Shown here: piece after piece, positions 1 through 9,449 of the stretch
Layout: every line of letters begins with the position of its first letter
Numbering within the stretch: position 1 is the stretch's first letter
Origin: Hanleya hanleyi
Taxonomy: Eukaryota > Mollusca > Polyplacophora > Lepidopleurida > Hanleyidae
DNA length: 64,000 nucleotides
Direction: 5' to 3'
NCBI GenBank assembly: GCA_036873755.1
Contig: JAVTVY010018839.1
Span: forward strand, 1-64,000
Position numbers and translations under genes: made by a program
The notes under the pieces: generated by a model
What the model was told of the DNA's origin: nothing
Databases searched by the model: none
What the model saw: the letters and a program-made list of their open reading frames with translations, nothing else

Positions 1-517
1 AGCGCTCGAGGACACCACAAGACTATGTCTTGTATGTTTGTTTATATCTATACATAGTTGTATATAGTAGGTGTCGGGCTATAACATTTACCAGATAACA
101 TGTTTATTTCTAAACTCATGTGTTTTTAGCAATCTTACTCTTCTCACACCCGATCAGTGTTTTAAACTGGGGGCATTGATTCACTTTTATCACTGGTCCT
201 TTGGCTTTATTCTAGTCTCTGTTAGACTTTTTAAAAATGAAGGTCACTATATTATCCCCAGTAAGGCTACTAAGTTTGGTCCAGATTTGCGTATTTTTCG
301 CAAAGATTTAACAGATAGACATTGCACAATGGACGATCCAGATATCTTAGTATGGTGTATTGAGCTTTGTAAACTTATACACCATGACAGTTTATTTCAT
401 CTTAATCAGAGCCCTTCCTGGCTGTCGAACAAAATTAACCGTGTCCGGTAGTCTATCCATCCGACTGCAGTTAATACGAATATTAGTCAAGAACTTGACA
501 ACATATTCGAGAAACGT
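1..517. other. Left-edge sequence upstream of the SGNH/RT retroelement
   Basis: An open frame at 71-451 on the plus strand has no family I recognise and overlaps the start of a second open frame. It may be 5' leader of the retroelement that follows, or unrelated flank. No terminal repeat or target duplication could be found at this side, so the element's left end is undefined. Confidence 0.3.
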
Positions 518-1752
518 TTGTCCTCGGCTTCTAACACAATTCATCAGCATTACAATAACGCCATTGATGGTCTTCTGAAGAAGCTATGCCAAACATTGCC
601 AGATGGAGCTTCTCCTCGGCTCATTGAGTCCACTAAACGCTCTCTCTCCCGTAGACATAAAAAGATTAAGCCTGACCTGGTCGACAAGGTATTCGGGATG
701 ATTAACAACATACGCCATTCGCATTCGAAAACGGTTGAGGAAAATGTACCTCGGGCGGGGGTACCATCTTCGCCACCGCCTAACATACATTCTTCTTCTG
801 GGCATTGGCCATCTCAGTCACCATCTTCGCACAATTCTGAGACACCCTCCATTCACCACGATTCACCTTCCTCCAGAAATGAGCTTCGGCATTACCCGAT
901 TTCATTACGGAATTCTTTCTCGAATTTGGAGATTGAAGAATGTCCTGAGCTTCATGAGCATGCACAAATAGGTGCACGTGATGAGGACGTCCCCGATTGT
1001 GAATCTTTATCTGACTTTCCACTTTTACCGAATAGCTCTCAATCGTCACCCACATTCCCGTCTTCGGGTCATAATAAGAAACGACATAGGGAAAAGGATA
1101 TTACCATTCATGATTGTGAAGCCAAAAAAGCTCGAACTGTTGCTTCCGACTTTTTTCAATCAGAAACAGTTTCTATGGAGAAACAAACTTCCCCGGATCA
1201 AGTCACGAATACGTCCGTACCCGCTATCAGAGGGACTGGCCTCTCACGGTATGGTAAACTCAGGAATGAACTTCGTTCCATTCAACAACCTCATTTGGTC
1301 CTAGGGGACTCTAATCTCAATAGGATATCCATTTCGGAACCAGATTGGCATATTTTTGCCTTGCCAGGCTTCACGATTAAGAAACTAACTGATTTGTTAC
1401 GCGGAGTTCACATGCCTAATATCAAACATATTGTTCTTAACATAGGCGTTAACGATCGAAGCAACAGCACACGGAATGTTAAACCACTCTTCTCCAACTT
1501 TAAGGATCAAATTAGAAAGTCCTTCCCTGAAGCTACATTCACTTTTAATCGCGTGGCCATGTCACATGGTTCTTCTACTGAACTGTCTCTCATTGATAGA
1601 CTAACGCACTCTTTTTCGAAGATACTGCATTTATTTATTTTGACACCGATATCACTATTTTGTACAACACAGATGGCATCCACTGGATGCCCGAAACAGC
1701 AAACCGGCTATTTCTAGCTTGGATCGCTCAAATACGTGAACAGGAAAACTAG
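518..1752 (+). pseudogene. Retroelement ORF1 with SGNH-hydrolase (esterase) domain, one frameshift
   Basis: The first 200 or so residues are polar and low-complexity (Ser/His/Pro rich), with a basic stretch RRHKKIK near residue 45. This fits an RNA-binding or nucleocapsid-like N-terminus, which is inference. The C-terminal third shows the SGNH catalytic blocks: GDSNLN (block I, Ser nucleophile), GVND (block III) and, in another frame, DGIHW (block V Asp-x-x-His). The last block becomes readable only by changing frame near 1630, so the copy carries a small indel, and the shifted frame stops at 1750-1752. SGNH esterase domains are known in ORF1 of several LINE clades; pairing with a Penelope-type RT is less usual. 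The ATG at 518 is the first in frame, but the true start could be upstream. Confidence 0.6.
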
Positions 1753-3560
1753 ATAGGAATCTCGATATCAACTCTCTGAAAGCAGCTAGCACTGTGTACA
1801 ACTTGTCAAAACTGACTCTCACGCAACCTGAAATTAGTTTATTAGAGAAAGGTTTATCGTTTGTCCCAACACCTATTTTAGATCAGTCGGGACAAATGCC
1901 CCTCAATTTCACTGACGTCGATTCTTTTTTTCGACGAATTGAACTCAAATATTTTTTCTTGGACAGAGAGGCGGAGTATGACGGTACTAACAAACTCCAT
2001 TCGAAATCCAGTTGGAGACCAGCCGATCACCAGCTCTGTTCTGAAATTATTTCGTTCAAAAGGTCCGTTTATGAGTTTTTGCGTACACAACCATCCCTGC
2101 ATGCCAAAGATAATCTGTCTCAAGCCGAACGTATAGCTCTCAGTTCATTATCGCGGCTTGATGACGTGGTCATCACACCTGCCGATAAAGGTGGGGCTAC
2201 GGTGGTAATGGATAAAAACTTGTATGTACTTGAAGCCCTTAGACAGTTAAATGATGTGAATTATTATATTCCTATACAGAAATCCTTAGTGCCTGAAAAC
2301 CAAAATATGATCAAGGAAATACTGACAGATATGCTCCTTGGGGACCATATTACTAAAAAAGAATATTCATATATGACTGACTCGAGTCAACACCGCCCTA
2401 GAGCATTTTATTTGCTACCAAAGATACACAAAGACATCTACTCGTGGCCCCAACCTCGAATGCCGAAAGGGAGACCGATTGTGTCTGACTCTGGAAGTGA
2501 ATCAGCAAGAGTAGCCGAGTATCTAGACTTGTGTCTCAATCCTATCTCTCAACAACACGCCAGTTATCTCCGGGATACACCCCATTTCCTTGACATTTTA
2601 TCATCCCATTCGTTCTCTTCCAATATTTTTCTCTTCACATTGGATGTTGAATCATTATACACCAATATTGACACTGACGATGGCCTCCAGATTATAGCTG
2701 ATACATTAGCAAAAAATCCGTCTACCCGTCGGAACGATTCATTGTTTATGAAGTTACTTGGTATTTCTCTTAATCGCAATGATTTTGTATTCGATCACTC
2801 CAACTATCTTCAAATCAAAGGGACGTCCATGGGCAAGCGTTTTGTGCCCAGCTATGCTAATATATATATGGCCAGATGGGAGAATAAGGCTCTCTTAGAA
2901 TGTCCTATTAAACCACTTCTTTGGAAACGTTACATAGACGACATTTTTGGAATTTGGGGCGGTAGTATTGACGATTTTCATGTTTTCGTTGGTATTTTGA
3001 ACTCACAAAACCCCAATATCCGCCTACAGAGCAACCTGCAGTTACATTCTCTTCCATTTCTTGATGTTATGGTATATAAAGGCAGCCGGCTCAATTCCAT
3101 GGGAATTTTAGATACTAAAGTTTATTTCAAACCCACAGACAGCCACCAGTTGCTGCATCGGAGTTCCTTTCATCCGCATTATACTTTCCCGGGCATTGTT
3201 AAATCGCAATTTTTGCGATTTTTGCGTATTTGTAACAATGTATACGATCACCAGTTGGCTTGCTCTATTTTGATTCAGGCACTAAGAAAAAGAGGCTATT
3301 CTGATCGTAAACTTCGGAAAATTAAAAGCGATGTTATTCAACTCTATCACAAGCCTAGGTGTAAAAAAGTACCAAAAAGATCTTCACGTTTGCCACTAAT
3401 CATTCCATATTCGCCTTCTGCACATTCAACTATACATTTTATTGGAAATCTTTATGATAGATTGAATATGAAACTATCTGGCCTACTACCGGCCATTACC
3501 ACTGTATACAATAGGCAAGCGAACCTTAGAGAGCATTTGGTACGCGCTCGTCTACGTTGA
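1740..3560 (+). CDS. Penelope-type reverse transcriptase (ORF2)
   Basis: The frame is open from 1740 to the stop at 3558-3560, about 606 codons. RT motifs in order: an N-terminal block VVITPADKGGATVVMDK, LPKIHK, RPIVSDSGSESARVAEY, the motif A aspartate in LDVESLYTNID, motif B GTSMGKRF, the catalytic RYIDDIFG, and a thumb-like region with LPFLDVMVYKG and SSFHPHYTFPGIVKSQ. The sequence ends at NLREHLVRARLR, about where a GIY-YIG endonuclease normally begins in Penelope elements, and none is visible after the stop. There is no ATG near the start of the frame (GTG at 1794, first ATG about 1895). Expression may therefore depend on re-initiation or frameshifting from ORF1. The frame is intact, so the copy is fairly young. 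Confidence 0.7.
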   Translation, partial: TGKLDRNLDINSLKAASTVYNLSKLTLTQPEISLLEKGLSFVPTPILDQSGQMPLNFTDVDSFFRRIELKYFFLDREAEYDGTNKLHSKSSWRPADHQLCSEIISFKRSVYEFLRTQPSLHAKDNLSQAERIALSSLSRLDDVVITPADKGGATVVMDKNLYVLEALRQLNDVNYYIPIQKSLVPENQNMIKEILTDMLLGDHITKKEYSYMTDSSQHRPRAFYLLPKIHKDIYSWPQPRMPKGRPIVSDSGSESARVAEYLDLCLNPISQQHASYLRDTPHFLDILSSHSFSSNIFLFTLDVESLYTNIDTDDGLQIIADTLAKNPSTRRNDSLFMKLLGISLNRNDFVFDHSNYLQIKGTSMGKRFVPSYANIYMARWENKALLECPIKPLLWKRYIDDIFGIWGGSIDDFHVFVGILNSQNPNIRLQSNLQLHSLPFLDVMVYKGSRLNSMGILDTKVYFKPTDSHQLLHRSSFHPHYTFPGIVKSQFLRFLRICNNVYDHQLACSILIQALRKRGYSDRKLRKIKSDVIQLYHKPRCKKVPKRSSRLPLIIPYSPSAHSTIHFIGNLYDRLNMKLSGLLPAITTVYNRQANLREHLVRARLR

Positions 3561-3999
3561 TATTCGTCTAATACATGACCTTTATTTGTTGAGTCATTTA
3601 TTCACTGATTAAGACGCTTATTATTTTTCTCTCTCTCTCTCTCTTTGACGACTGAGCTTATTTCAGGCTTAACATCTTCACTGCTTGGTGGACAGTTTAA
3701 TTATAACAATACGCATGTGCAGCCCAGAATTTTCAACCAATCAGAATTAAATAGAGGGCGCTGCAAAAATTTGGTCTTTTTATACGGGCCACTATAATTT
3801 CAACCGATCAAATTGAATAGAGGGCGCTGCAAACTACTATACGGAATTATCCGGGTACTTGATTTCAATCCCCTATATAACCAGTAGTTTTCGCTTCACA
3901 GCACACACTTTAGCACAATTCCATCGGTGGCATAAGCCAACCACTGGCTATTTTATTTCCGTTTTTATGATTTTATTCATTTTATTTCTACAACTCGCG
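3561..3999. other. Retroelement 3' noncoding region
   Basis: No gene seen. It contains a CT microsatellite near 3630-3645 and two copies, about 75 bp apart, of a motif containing ATAGAGGGCGCTGC (about 3751-3764 and 3818-3831). A TATATAA-like stretch lies near 3873. The repeated motif could be part of a terminal repeat of the element, but I cannot prove this. Confidence 0.4.
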
Positions 4000-4430
4000 T
4001 TCCCGCTATCTTGCCCTTTCATTTCGAAGGAATGAAAAATGCGACATTACATCGTGGTTAGTTCTCGGCTAGGTCACGGCTTGGTCGCGACGCGAGATTA
4101 CGACAAGTTTTGATCGCGGTTAGGTCGAGATTTAGGTGGGAAACCCGAGTTTTGGTGAGAATAGGTCGCGGTTAGGTCGCGACGTGAAATTTTGTCGCGG
4201 TGAGGTTGCGAGTATAGGTCGCGAGGCGAGATTTGGTCGAGAACACGAGATTACAACAAGATTCTCGACAAAACCGCGAACACATCTCGCATTAGGACAC
4301 AACGGCGACCAAATCTCGTTGTAAGCGCGCGTTGCGACGAAGCCGCGACCTAACCACGGGGTAATCTCGCGTTTTCTTTCCTTCAAAATGAAAGCGCGAG
4401 ATAGCGAGAAAGCGCATATCGACGTAAGTT
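4000..4430. repeat. GC-rich imperfect palindrome (about 200 bp arms)
   Basis: The left arm (about 4000-4240) and the right arm (about 4255-4425) are reverse complements with scattered mismatches. Landmarks: GCTATCTTGCCCTTTCATTT near 4008 pairs with AAATGAAAGCGCGAGATAGC near 4387, and GTGGTTAG near 4053 pairs with CTAACCAC near 4350. The sequence is packed with CGCGA and TCGCG words and is far richer in CpG than its surroundings. This is either a fold-back element or the inverted end of a larger repeat. Confidence 0.65.
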
Positions 4431-4559
4431 TACGCGAGTGCGCAGGTGTTTTTGCGCAGGTATGACCGCACTTGAGGTCATGAGGATATGTGCGCAGGAG
4501 TGTTCTGCGCAAGTATGACATCACTTCCGGTCTGCGTGAATCGGGCGTGACCTTGGGGC

Positions 4560-5610
4560 ATGTATTCCTCCGCGGTGATGCGGTCTGTCGGTGATGCGGT
4601 CTGCCTTCGCGGACGGAAAGTAGTCTCAAATACGTGGGTTTTCGTGAGAATGTTCGGCAATCTTCAGGGGCGAGAGGGGCCCGTAGTGGATTGATTGGGT
4701 CGGGTGAGGTGTCAAAGTGAAGCGCTCTTCGAGGGAGATCCAGTCATGGGTGGGTGCATGTAAAATTAGGATTTGTCCCCGAAAATACAAAAAGCGGAAC
4801 ACGGACTTCACCCTAAAATAGGGAAAAACTCCTATCAACCCTATCCCAAAGGGCGATGCGGTCTGCCTCTGCGGACAGAAAGTAGTCCCAAAAACGTGGG
4901 TTTTAGTGAGAATGTTCGGCAATCTTCAGGGGCGAGAGGGGCCCGTAATGGACTGATTGGGTCGAGTGAGGTATCAAAGTGAAGCGCTCTTCGAGGGAAT
5001 GTATGTAAATTCAGGATTTGTCCCTAAAATATAAAAAGCGGAACACGGACTTTACCCCTACAATAGAGGAAAGCCCCTATCAACCCTATCCCAAAGGGCT
5101 AATATCGGTCCCTGGCTTATCGGGGCCTGCTGAGAGAGGTAGGGTGGGGGAGTGGGTGTATGTAAATTTAGGATTTGTCCCGAAAATATAAAAAGCGGAA
5201 CACGGACTTTACCCTTACAACAGGGGAAAACTCCTATCAACCTGATCTCAAAGGGCGAATATCGGTTTCCGGGCTTATCGAGTTCTGCCTATCCAGTCAT
5301 GGGTGGATGTATGTAAAATGAGGATTTGTCCCCCAAAATATAAAAAGCGGAACACGGACTTTACCCCTAAAATAGGGGAAAATTCCTATCAACCCTATCC
5401 AAAAGGGCGAATATCGGGCTTATCGGGGCCTGCTGAGAGAGGCAGGGTGGGTGTATGTAAAAGTCTCTCCAGAAAAAAATATAAGAAGCGGAACACGGAC
5501 TTTACCCCTACAGTAGGGGAAAATTCCTATCAACCCTGTCTAGTGGGGGCTAATATCGGTCTCCGGGCATATCGGGGACTGGGTGCATGGGTGGGTGCAT
5601 GTAAAATTAG
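4560..5610. repeat. Higher-order tandem repeat block
   Basis: A unit containing AAAAGCGGAACACGGACTT recurs near 4790, 5034, 5191, 5343 and, as a variant, 5486, giving spacings of about 245, 157, 152 and 142 bp. The longer spacing comes from an embedded second motif (GAGAATGTTCGGCAATCTTC) at about 4646 and 4908. Each unit also carries CTATCAACCCTATCC. It is tandemly organised noncoding DNA; open frames across it are by-products of the repetition. Confidence 0.75.
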
Positions 5611-6095
5611 GGTACTCATCTTACATCCGGGGTTTTTTCCATGTAGGTTACTGCGCAGGTCACGAGGTTTGGTGGGTCTGCGCAAGTGTGTGACGTCACT
5701 TCCGGTTTTACTAAAACTACCTCCGAACACAGAAGAGTTCCAATGTTTCCTTAGACCTTAGACGTATTGGTTAAACGAAAGTTTCGGAAGAGTGCCAAAG
5801 CACTATATCAAATCGGGATATATATTTCATCCAAGTATAGCGGATAGCGGTTGTCGTGAATAACAACAAGTTCAGCAATGTTTATACAGTTTATTATCCC
5901 CAACGTTACATCATACCCAGGCTGGGTGAGCCGCCCTGGGTAAGTTTAGTATGTTCTCAGCAAAACAAATTGAAATATCAAAACCCATGTTTTACTATTT
6001 AACGCACCGTCACACTAGGTACAAGTGTTTACTGAGCTCAAGTCAACGATCAGCATGTAGTCATAGAGTGTATATTCGGCATGTTATGGTATTCA
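5611..6095. other. Intergenic sequence, no gene seen
   Basis: No recognisable coding region or RNA gene. A short hairpin (CCCAGGCTGGG followed by CCGCCCTGGG) lies near 5918-5940. The left boundary of the integrase-encoding cassette that follows is probably within this stretch but shows no terminal repeat I could identify. Confidence 0.3.
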
Positions 6096-7047
6096 TCAGT
6101 GCACGGGTGACGCATTCAGCCGATGGGGGTGGTCGCTCAGCTTGGTAACGAAACACGTGACATTGGTCACCCTCTCTACGTCCCATTGTGTGTTTCGGCG
6201 TTGCCGTTGTGTCCATTTCAAGGGATCCACGGTGTCCAGTTTCTCCAGCATCGTCTCTAGCGACGCCCGGTTAATGATTGTGAACGGCTGGTCAAACACG
6301 TGTCTGTTATTACTAGCATAATAATACCGTAACTGGTCCGTCTCTTTGTGACGTAAGATGTACCCGAAAGCGACATTCAATTTGAAGACCGTAGCTTGGT
6401 CAATGAAGATGGCTTCCACGTAGCTGCGTAGACGAGCGAGGTCGGTCAGTGGGAAATTGTAGATATCTGGAATAGGGCCATGGCGGTGGAAACAGAGCGG
6501 TATCATGGGCCATTTTCGCTGATAGATGTCACTCACTGGATGGGCGTCCTGTAACAGATCGCTACGAACATCCACTGCATCTTCCAGAAAATGTTCGATA
6601 TCGTCAGGCGTATGACTGGCAACAGTAAAGCTAGGGACTGGCTGCATATCTAGACTCTTCTGAACTGTGGGTACAGGCGGGCTCTCTGTGATCGCATCAT
6701 CAGTGGCATTCGTCTCCCCGGTCTCATCTTCACTGGGTCTGACCCTCCTGGGTGCCTCTTTAGTGGGAAGTTGTCGCCCAAACTGTAGAGACGGGGCATG
6801 AATCAAACGTTGGTGCTGTCTTAACTGACTGGGTCGTTTGAAGAGTTGACCACAATCGTTACACTGTTCCGTCGCGCCCCCATGGAATGAGCGTTCGTGG
6901 CGCAGTAAATGATCCTCCTGATGGAATGACCGTGCGCAGGTTATACAAGTATACCGTGCATCGTTGTGGGTGGAGGCCTCGTGGCGTCGTAAATTATCCA
7001 GACGAGTAAACTGCTTCTGGCAAGTTGTGCAAATGAATATCTGGTTG
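6096..7047 (-). CDS. Three-finger C2H2 zinc-finger protein of the integrase cassette
   Basis: The minus-strand frame is open from about 7047 to a stop at 6096. Its N-terminus holds three zinc fingers in tandem with the signatures CTTCQKQF..H..H, CITCARSF..H..H and CNDCGQLF..H..H, within about the first 85 residues. An acidic Ser/Thr/Pro linker follows, then a roughly 150-residue C-terminal domain (containing PDIYNFPLTD and KWTQRQRRNTQW) that I do not recognise. A good TATA box lies just upstream at 7083-7089. No ATG is found between that box and the first finger, so the start codon may be mutated or initiation may be non-AUG. The role is presumably DNA binding for transcription or end recognition of its element (inference). 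Confidence 0.55.
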
Positions 7048-7082
7048 ACAGAGTGTCGGATGAAACGGCCAGCCCGCTTCCC

Positions 7083-7089
7083 TTTTATA
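7083..7089 (-). promoter_or_regulatory. TATA box for the zinc-finger gene
   Basis: On the minus strand the sequence reads GCTATAAAAGGG, a near-perfect TATA element, about 40 bases before the first zinc finger codons. Confidence 0.55.
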
Positions 7090-7290
7090 GCACGCTTGCT
7101 GGTGATCTATTGTTAACACACTCAATTCATCTACCTCCAACTCGAGAACCGACATGTACTGGTGTACGACTGAGCCGCATTGCGCGCGCGTGTGTATGTG
7201 TGTGGGCAGTGGATTTTACATCCGAGACCTTGTCACACATCCGTGTTTCCCAATGGGTTTTTCCCGTCGTTCCTTCGTCTTCCAGCCGTC

Positions 7291-7297
7291 TATAAAA
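7291..7297 (+). promoter_or_regulatory. TATA box for the rightward genes
   Basis: TATAAAA at 7291-7297 lies 46 bases before the ATG at 7343. With the opposite TATA box at 7083-7089 it forms a divergent promoter region of about 200 bp. Confidence 0.5.
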
Positions 7298-7342
7298 CAC
7301 GTCCCTCTGGATCCCAGACCTGATTCCTACGGTTGCAGAGCC

Positions 7343-7516
7343 ATGACGGACACCCATCCCTATGCGACTCGCATTTTACAGCATGCGATCGTGGTTACTT
7401 CACTTACGGGTTACCGAGCAGTGGTTCGGTCCATGTTTGCAGATAGCGACGACAACGAGGGGCGACGCCAGATCCTGAAAGGGTTCACAGCAGCGGTCCT
7501 CGACCGAGTGCACTAG
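7343..7516 (+). CDS. Small ORF of the integrase cassette (57 aa)
   Basis: The ATG at 7343 is the first after the TATA box, and the frame ends at 7514-7516. The product is a 57-residue soluble protein with a helical, mixed-charge sequence, and I recognise no domain. The next ORF begins immediately after its stop codon (TAG then ATG), an arrangement typical of compact viral or transposon gene clusters. Confidence 0.45.
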   Translation: MTDTHPYATRILQHAIVVTSLTGYRAVVRSMFADSDDNEGRRQILKGFTAAVLDRVH

Positions 7517-7669
7517 ATGGAGAGGTGTGCTATCACTCACCATTACTGGACTATGACAGCCATACTTGATGCCCGGACTATGGATCACGAGCGCTTACAC
7601 CGGAACCAGCGACGGCTCGTTGGCCTAGTAATGGTCTTTGCCCTATTGACCCTGACGCTGTGGCAATGA
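7517..7669 (+). CDS. Small single-pass membrane protein (50 aa)
   Basis: The ATG directly abuts the stop of the preceding ORF. The last 17 residues are strongly hydrophobic (LVGLVMVFALLTLTLW) and preceded by Arg-Arg. This predicts a C-terminal membrane anchor with the N-terminus in the cytosol. The function is unknown. Its size and position suggest a structural or membrane-active accessory protein of the element (inference). Confidence 0.4.
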   Translation: MERCAITHHYWTMTAILDARTMDHERLHRNQRRLVGLVMVFALLTLTLWQ

Positions 7670-7729
7670 CAGCGACAGAAAAAGATTCAGAGCCTCGACA
7701 GATACGCTTATGTGCAACCGATATATACG

Positions 7730-7865
7730 AGGGTCAGCCACAGTGTGCGTCATTCACCGTTCATCATTGGGTCAACCATGTCACCGAGGGACCTGACCTT
7801 AAATACGAGAGGAATCAGAGTGTGTGTCATTCACCTTTCGTCATTGGTTCAGCCATGTCACCAGT
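7730..7865 (+). repeat. Duplicated promoter-like segment
   Basis: Two direct copies of about 50 bp, each containing GTCATTCACC and then TCATTGG and CCATGTCACC, start near 7735 and 7816. They lie immediately upstream of the ORF at 7913. Duplicated upstream sequence before a gene that has itself been duplicated suggests repeated regulatory elements (inference). Confidence 0.45.
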
Positions 7866-7912
7866 CCTACGAGCCATCCTTCCCCTTATACACCAGGTGG
7901 GGTTACACGTCT

Positions 7913-8353
7913 ATGAAGATAGTCACCATCGTTGAAGACCGTGGAGATGTTTGCTGGTCGCGCGCTGAGACGGTATCGAATACGGTTACGCTACACCGTG
8001 ACGGCTGGACCAAATTTAAACGGGTGTTGAGCGATGAGCTCGACGGAAACCTTATCCACATAGACAATGCCATATACGTACACCGTGAACCCTTCTTCTC
8101 ACGTCTAGGCCGTTACCAGGACCCTACGCGAAGCTTCACCCTAGACCCCGATCTGTGGACAACCTTCGATAAAGTGGTGCCTATTGTGGACCAGTTGTTT
8201 ACACCGGACGAGCGGTCAGCTGTTCAGTTGGGCTGGGCTCGTGCCCTGAGTGAAGCGGCGGCAGAACCCAATGAACAAATTACCAAACCCAGCGATGAAG
8301 CGGAGGCAGACGACGATACCATTGAATATCCCGCTAGACTGTCAGCCCAGTGA
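7913..8353 (+). CDS. Unrecognised ORF A of the integrase cassette (146 aa)
   Basis: The ATG at 7913 opens a 146-codon frame ending at 8353. The core carries TLHRDGWTKFKRVLSDELDG and, further on, TLDPDLWTTFDKVVPIVDQL, then an acidic tail. I do not recognise the fold. The next locus downstream is a diverged copy of the same gene, which shows this is a real coding sequence: the conserved blocks are preserved at the protein level. Confidence 0.5.
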   Translation: MKIVTIVEDRGDVCWSRAETVSNTVTLHRDGWTKFKRVLSDELDGNLIHIDNAIYVHREPFFSRLGRYQDPTRSFTLDPDLWTTFDKVVPIVDQLFTPDERSAVQLGWARALSEAAAEPNEQITKPSDEAEADDDTIEYPARLSAQ

Positions 8354-8354
8354 C

Positions 8355-8780
8355 ATGACCACCCGATCTCACGTCATAAACTTTTTCTCCCTATCAGTAC
8401 GAGAGACCGTCAAATCTGGTACCATTGACGAACTGACCTTGACGGAGCATATAATACGGGCGTCTGTCCCGGGAGGGCTGGACCAAATTCAAACGGGTGT
8501 TGTCTGGTGAACTGGACGGCGACCTCATCCACTTGTGTCACGATGTGTACATCCCCTTCTTTGCTCAATTGGGGGTACAGTGCATTCTACCCTTCACCCT
8601 GTTCTATGGTCTGCATTGGAAGATGCCGTGGCAGATGTGGATCAAGTGCTTACGGAGGAAGAGCGGTCATCAGACGAAATGGACTGGTCATTTACCATGG
8701 ATAATGTGCTGGCAGAAGCCAAAGAAGAAAATCAGAAAGAAACGCCCGCCCAAGATATACCCGTTATAAATAAACGATAG
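8355..8780 (+). pseudogene. ORF B, frameshifted paralogue of ORF A
   Basis: It begins at an ATG one base after the stop of ORF A. Blocks matching ORF A appear in successive frames: GWTKFKRVLSGELDGDLIH around 8476-8532, then LWSALEDAVADVDQVLTEEE around 8606-8665. At least two indels are needed to connect them, so this copy is broken. The tail is acidic, as in ORF A. A TATAAATAAA-like stretch at about 8765-8774 may serve as a polyadenylation signal. Confidence 0.5.
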
Positions 8781-8807
8781 AGCCAGGGTCCATCATCATT
8801 TGTCACC

Positions 8808-9421
8808 ATGAAGAGTTGGGGGAAGGTGTTGGATAACTTATACTACAATCCCGACAGTCCGGCGGTCTATAGTGCATTGTCGGCTCTCTATCGAGCGGCC
8901 AAACACCAGGGGATACAACGTGCCCAAGTCCGAGATTGGTTAAAAAACAAGACACCTATACCTTACATCGATCTATCCGTCGCCATTTTCTACGGAACCG
9001 GGTCATCGTGGGAGGACTAGATGCCCAGTGGCAAGCGGATTTGGTCGATATGAGCGCTTTTGCCAAACACAACGATGGGAATCGATATATCTTGACGTGC
9101 ATCGATATCCTGTCAAATTATGCGTGGGTGGTACCCATCCGGACGAAAACGGGGGCGAGTCTCATAGCGGCGTTCAAGGACACCTTCAAGACCGGGGGCA
9201 AGATCTACAAGGGAAACCGTTGCTCGGGACGTTTTACGAGACGGAATTACAGCCTGTCGTAAAAACAAAGCAAGACTACTACACGGTGGAGTAGATTTTG
9301 AAAACGGAATGTCGACGTGGCAAACTGTTTCATTTCGTGAAATGGCAAGGCTGGCCCAGTTCCTTCAATTCCTGGGTCGCGGCCAACCAAGTGAAACGAC
9401 TATAAAGCCAGACACCGTCAT
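8808..9421 (+). pseudogene. Broken retroviral-type integrase with chromodomain-like tail
   Basis: The ATG at 8808 opens an N-terminal segment (MKSWGKVLDNLYYNP) that leaves frame near 8935. The continuation at 8936-9262 contains GGLDAQWQADLVDM with the first catalytic Asp and YILTCIDILSNYAWVVPI, the hallmark of the rve/DDE integrase fold. The remainder of the catalytic core is deleted. A separate in-frame stretch at about 9270-9420 reads YYTV, a stop, then KLFHFVKWQGWP, a chromodomain-like C-terminal tail. The enzyme would insert element DNA into the genome, but this copy is inactive through a frameshift, an internal deletion and a stop codon. This is the best family marker of the cassette. 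Confidence 0.65.
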
Positions 9422-9449
9422 CCTTCATTCCACGTTCGACCACGGTGCT

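Larger units (their letters stand above)
518..3900 (+). mobile_element. Two-ORF retroelement: SGNH ORF1 plus Penelope-type RT
   Basis: Two consecutive plus-strand frames, overlapping by about a dozen bases near 1740-1752, make one retroelement. ORF1 carries an SGNH-hydrolase-like domain. ORF2 is a reverse transcriptase whose motifs (LPKIHK, RPIVSDSGSES, LDVESLYTNID, GTSMGKRFVPSYAN, RYIDDIFG) resemble Penelope-like RTs. No GIY-YIG endonuclease follows the RT and no LTRs were seen. The 3' noncoding tail runs to roughly 3900. Both outer boundaries are estimates. Confidence 0.6.
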
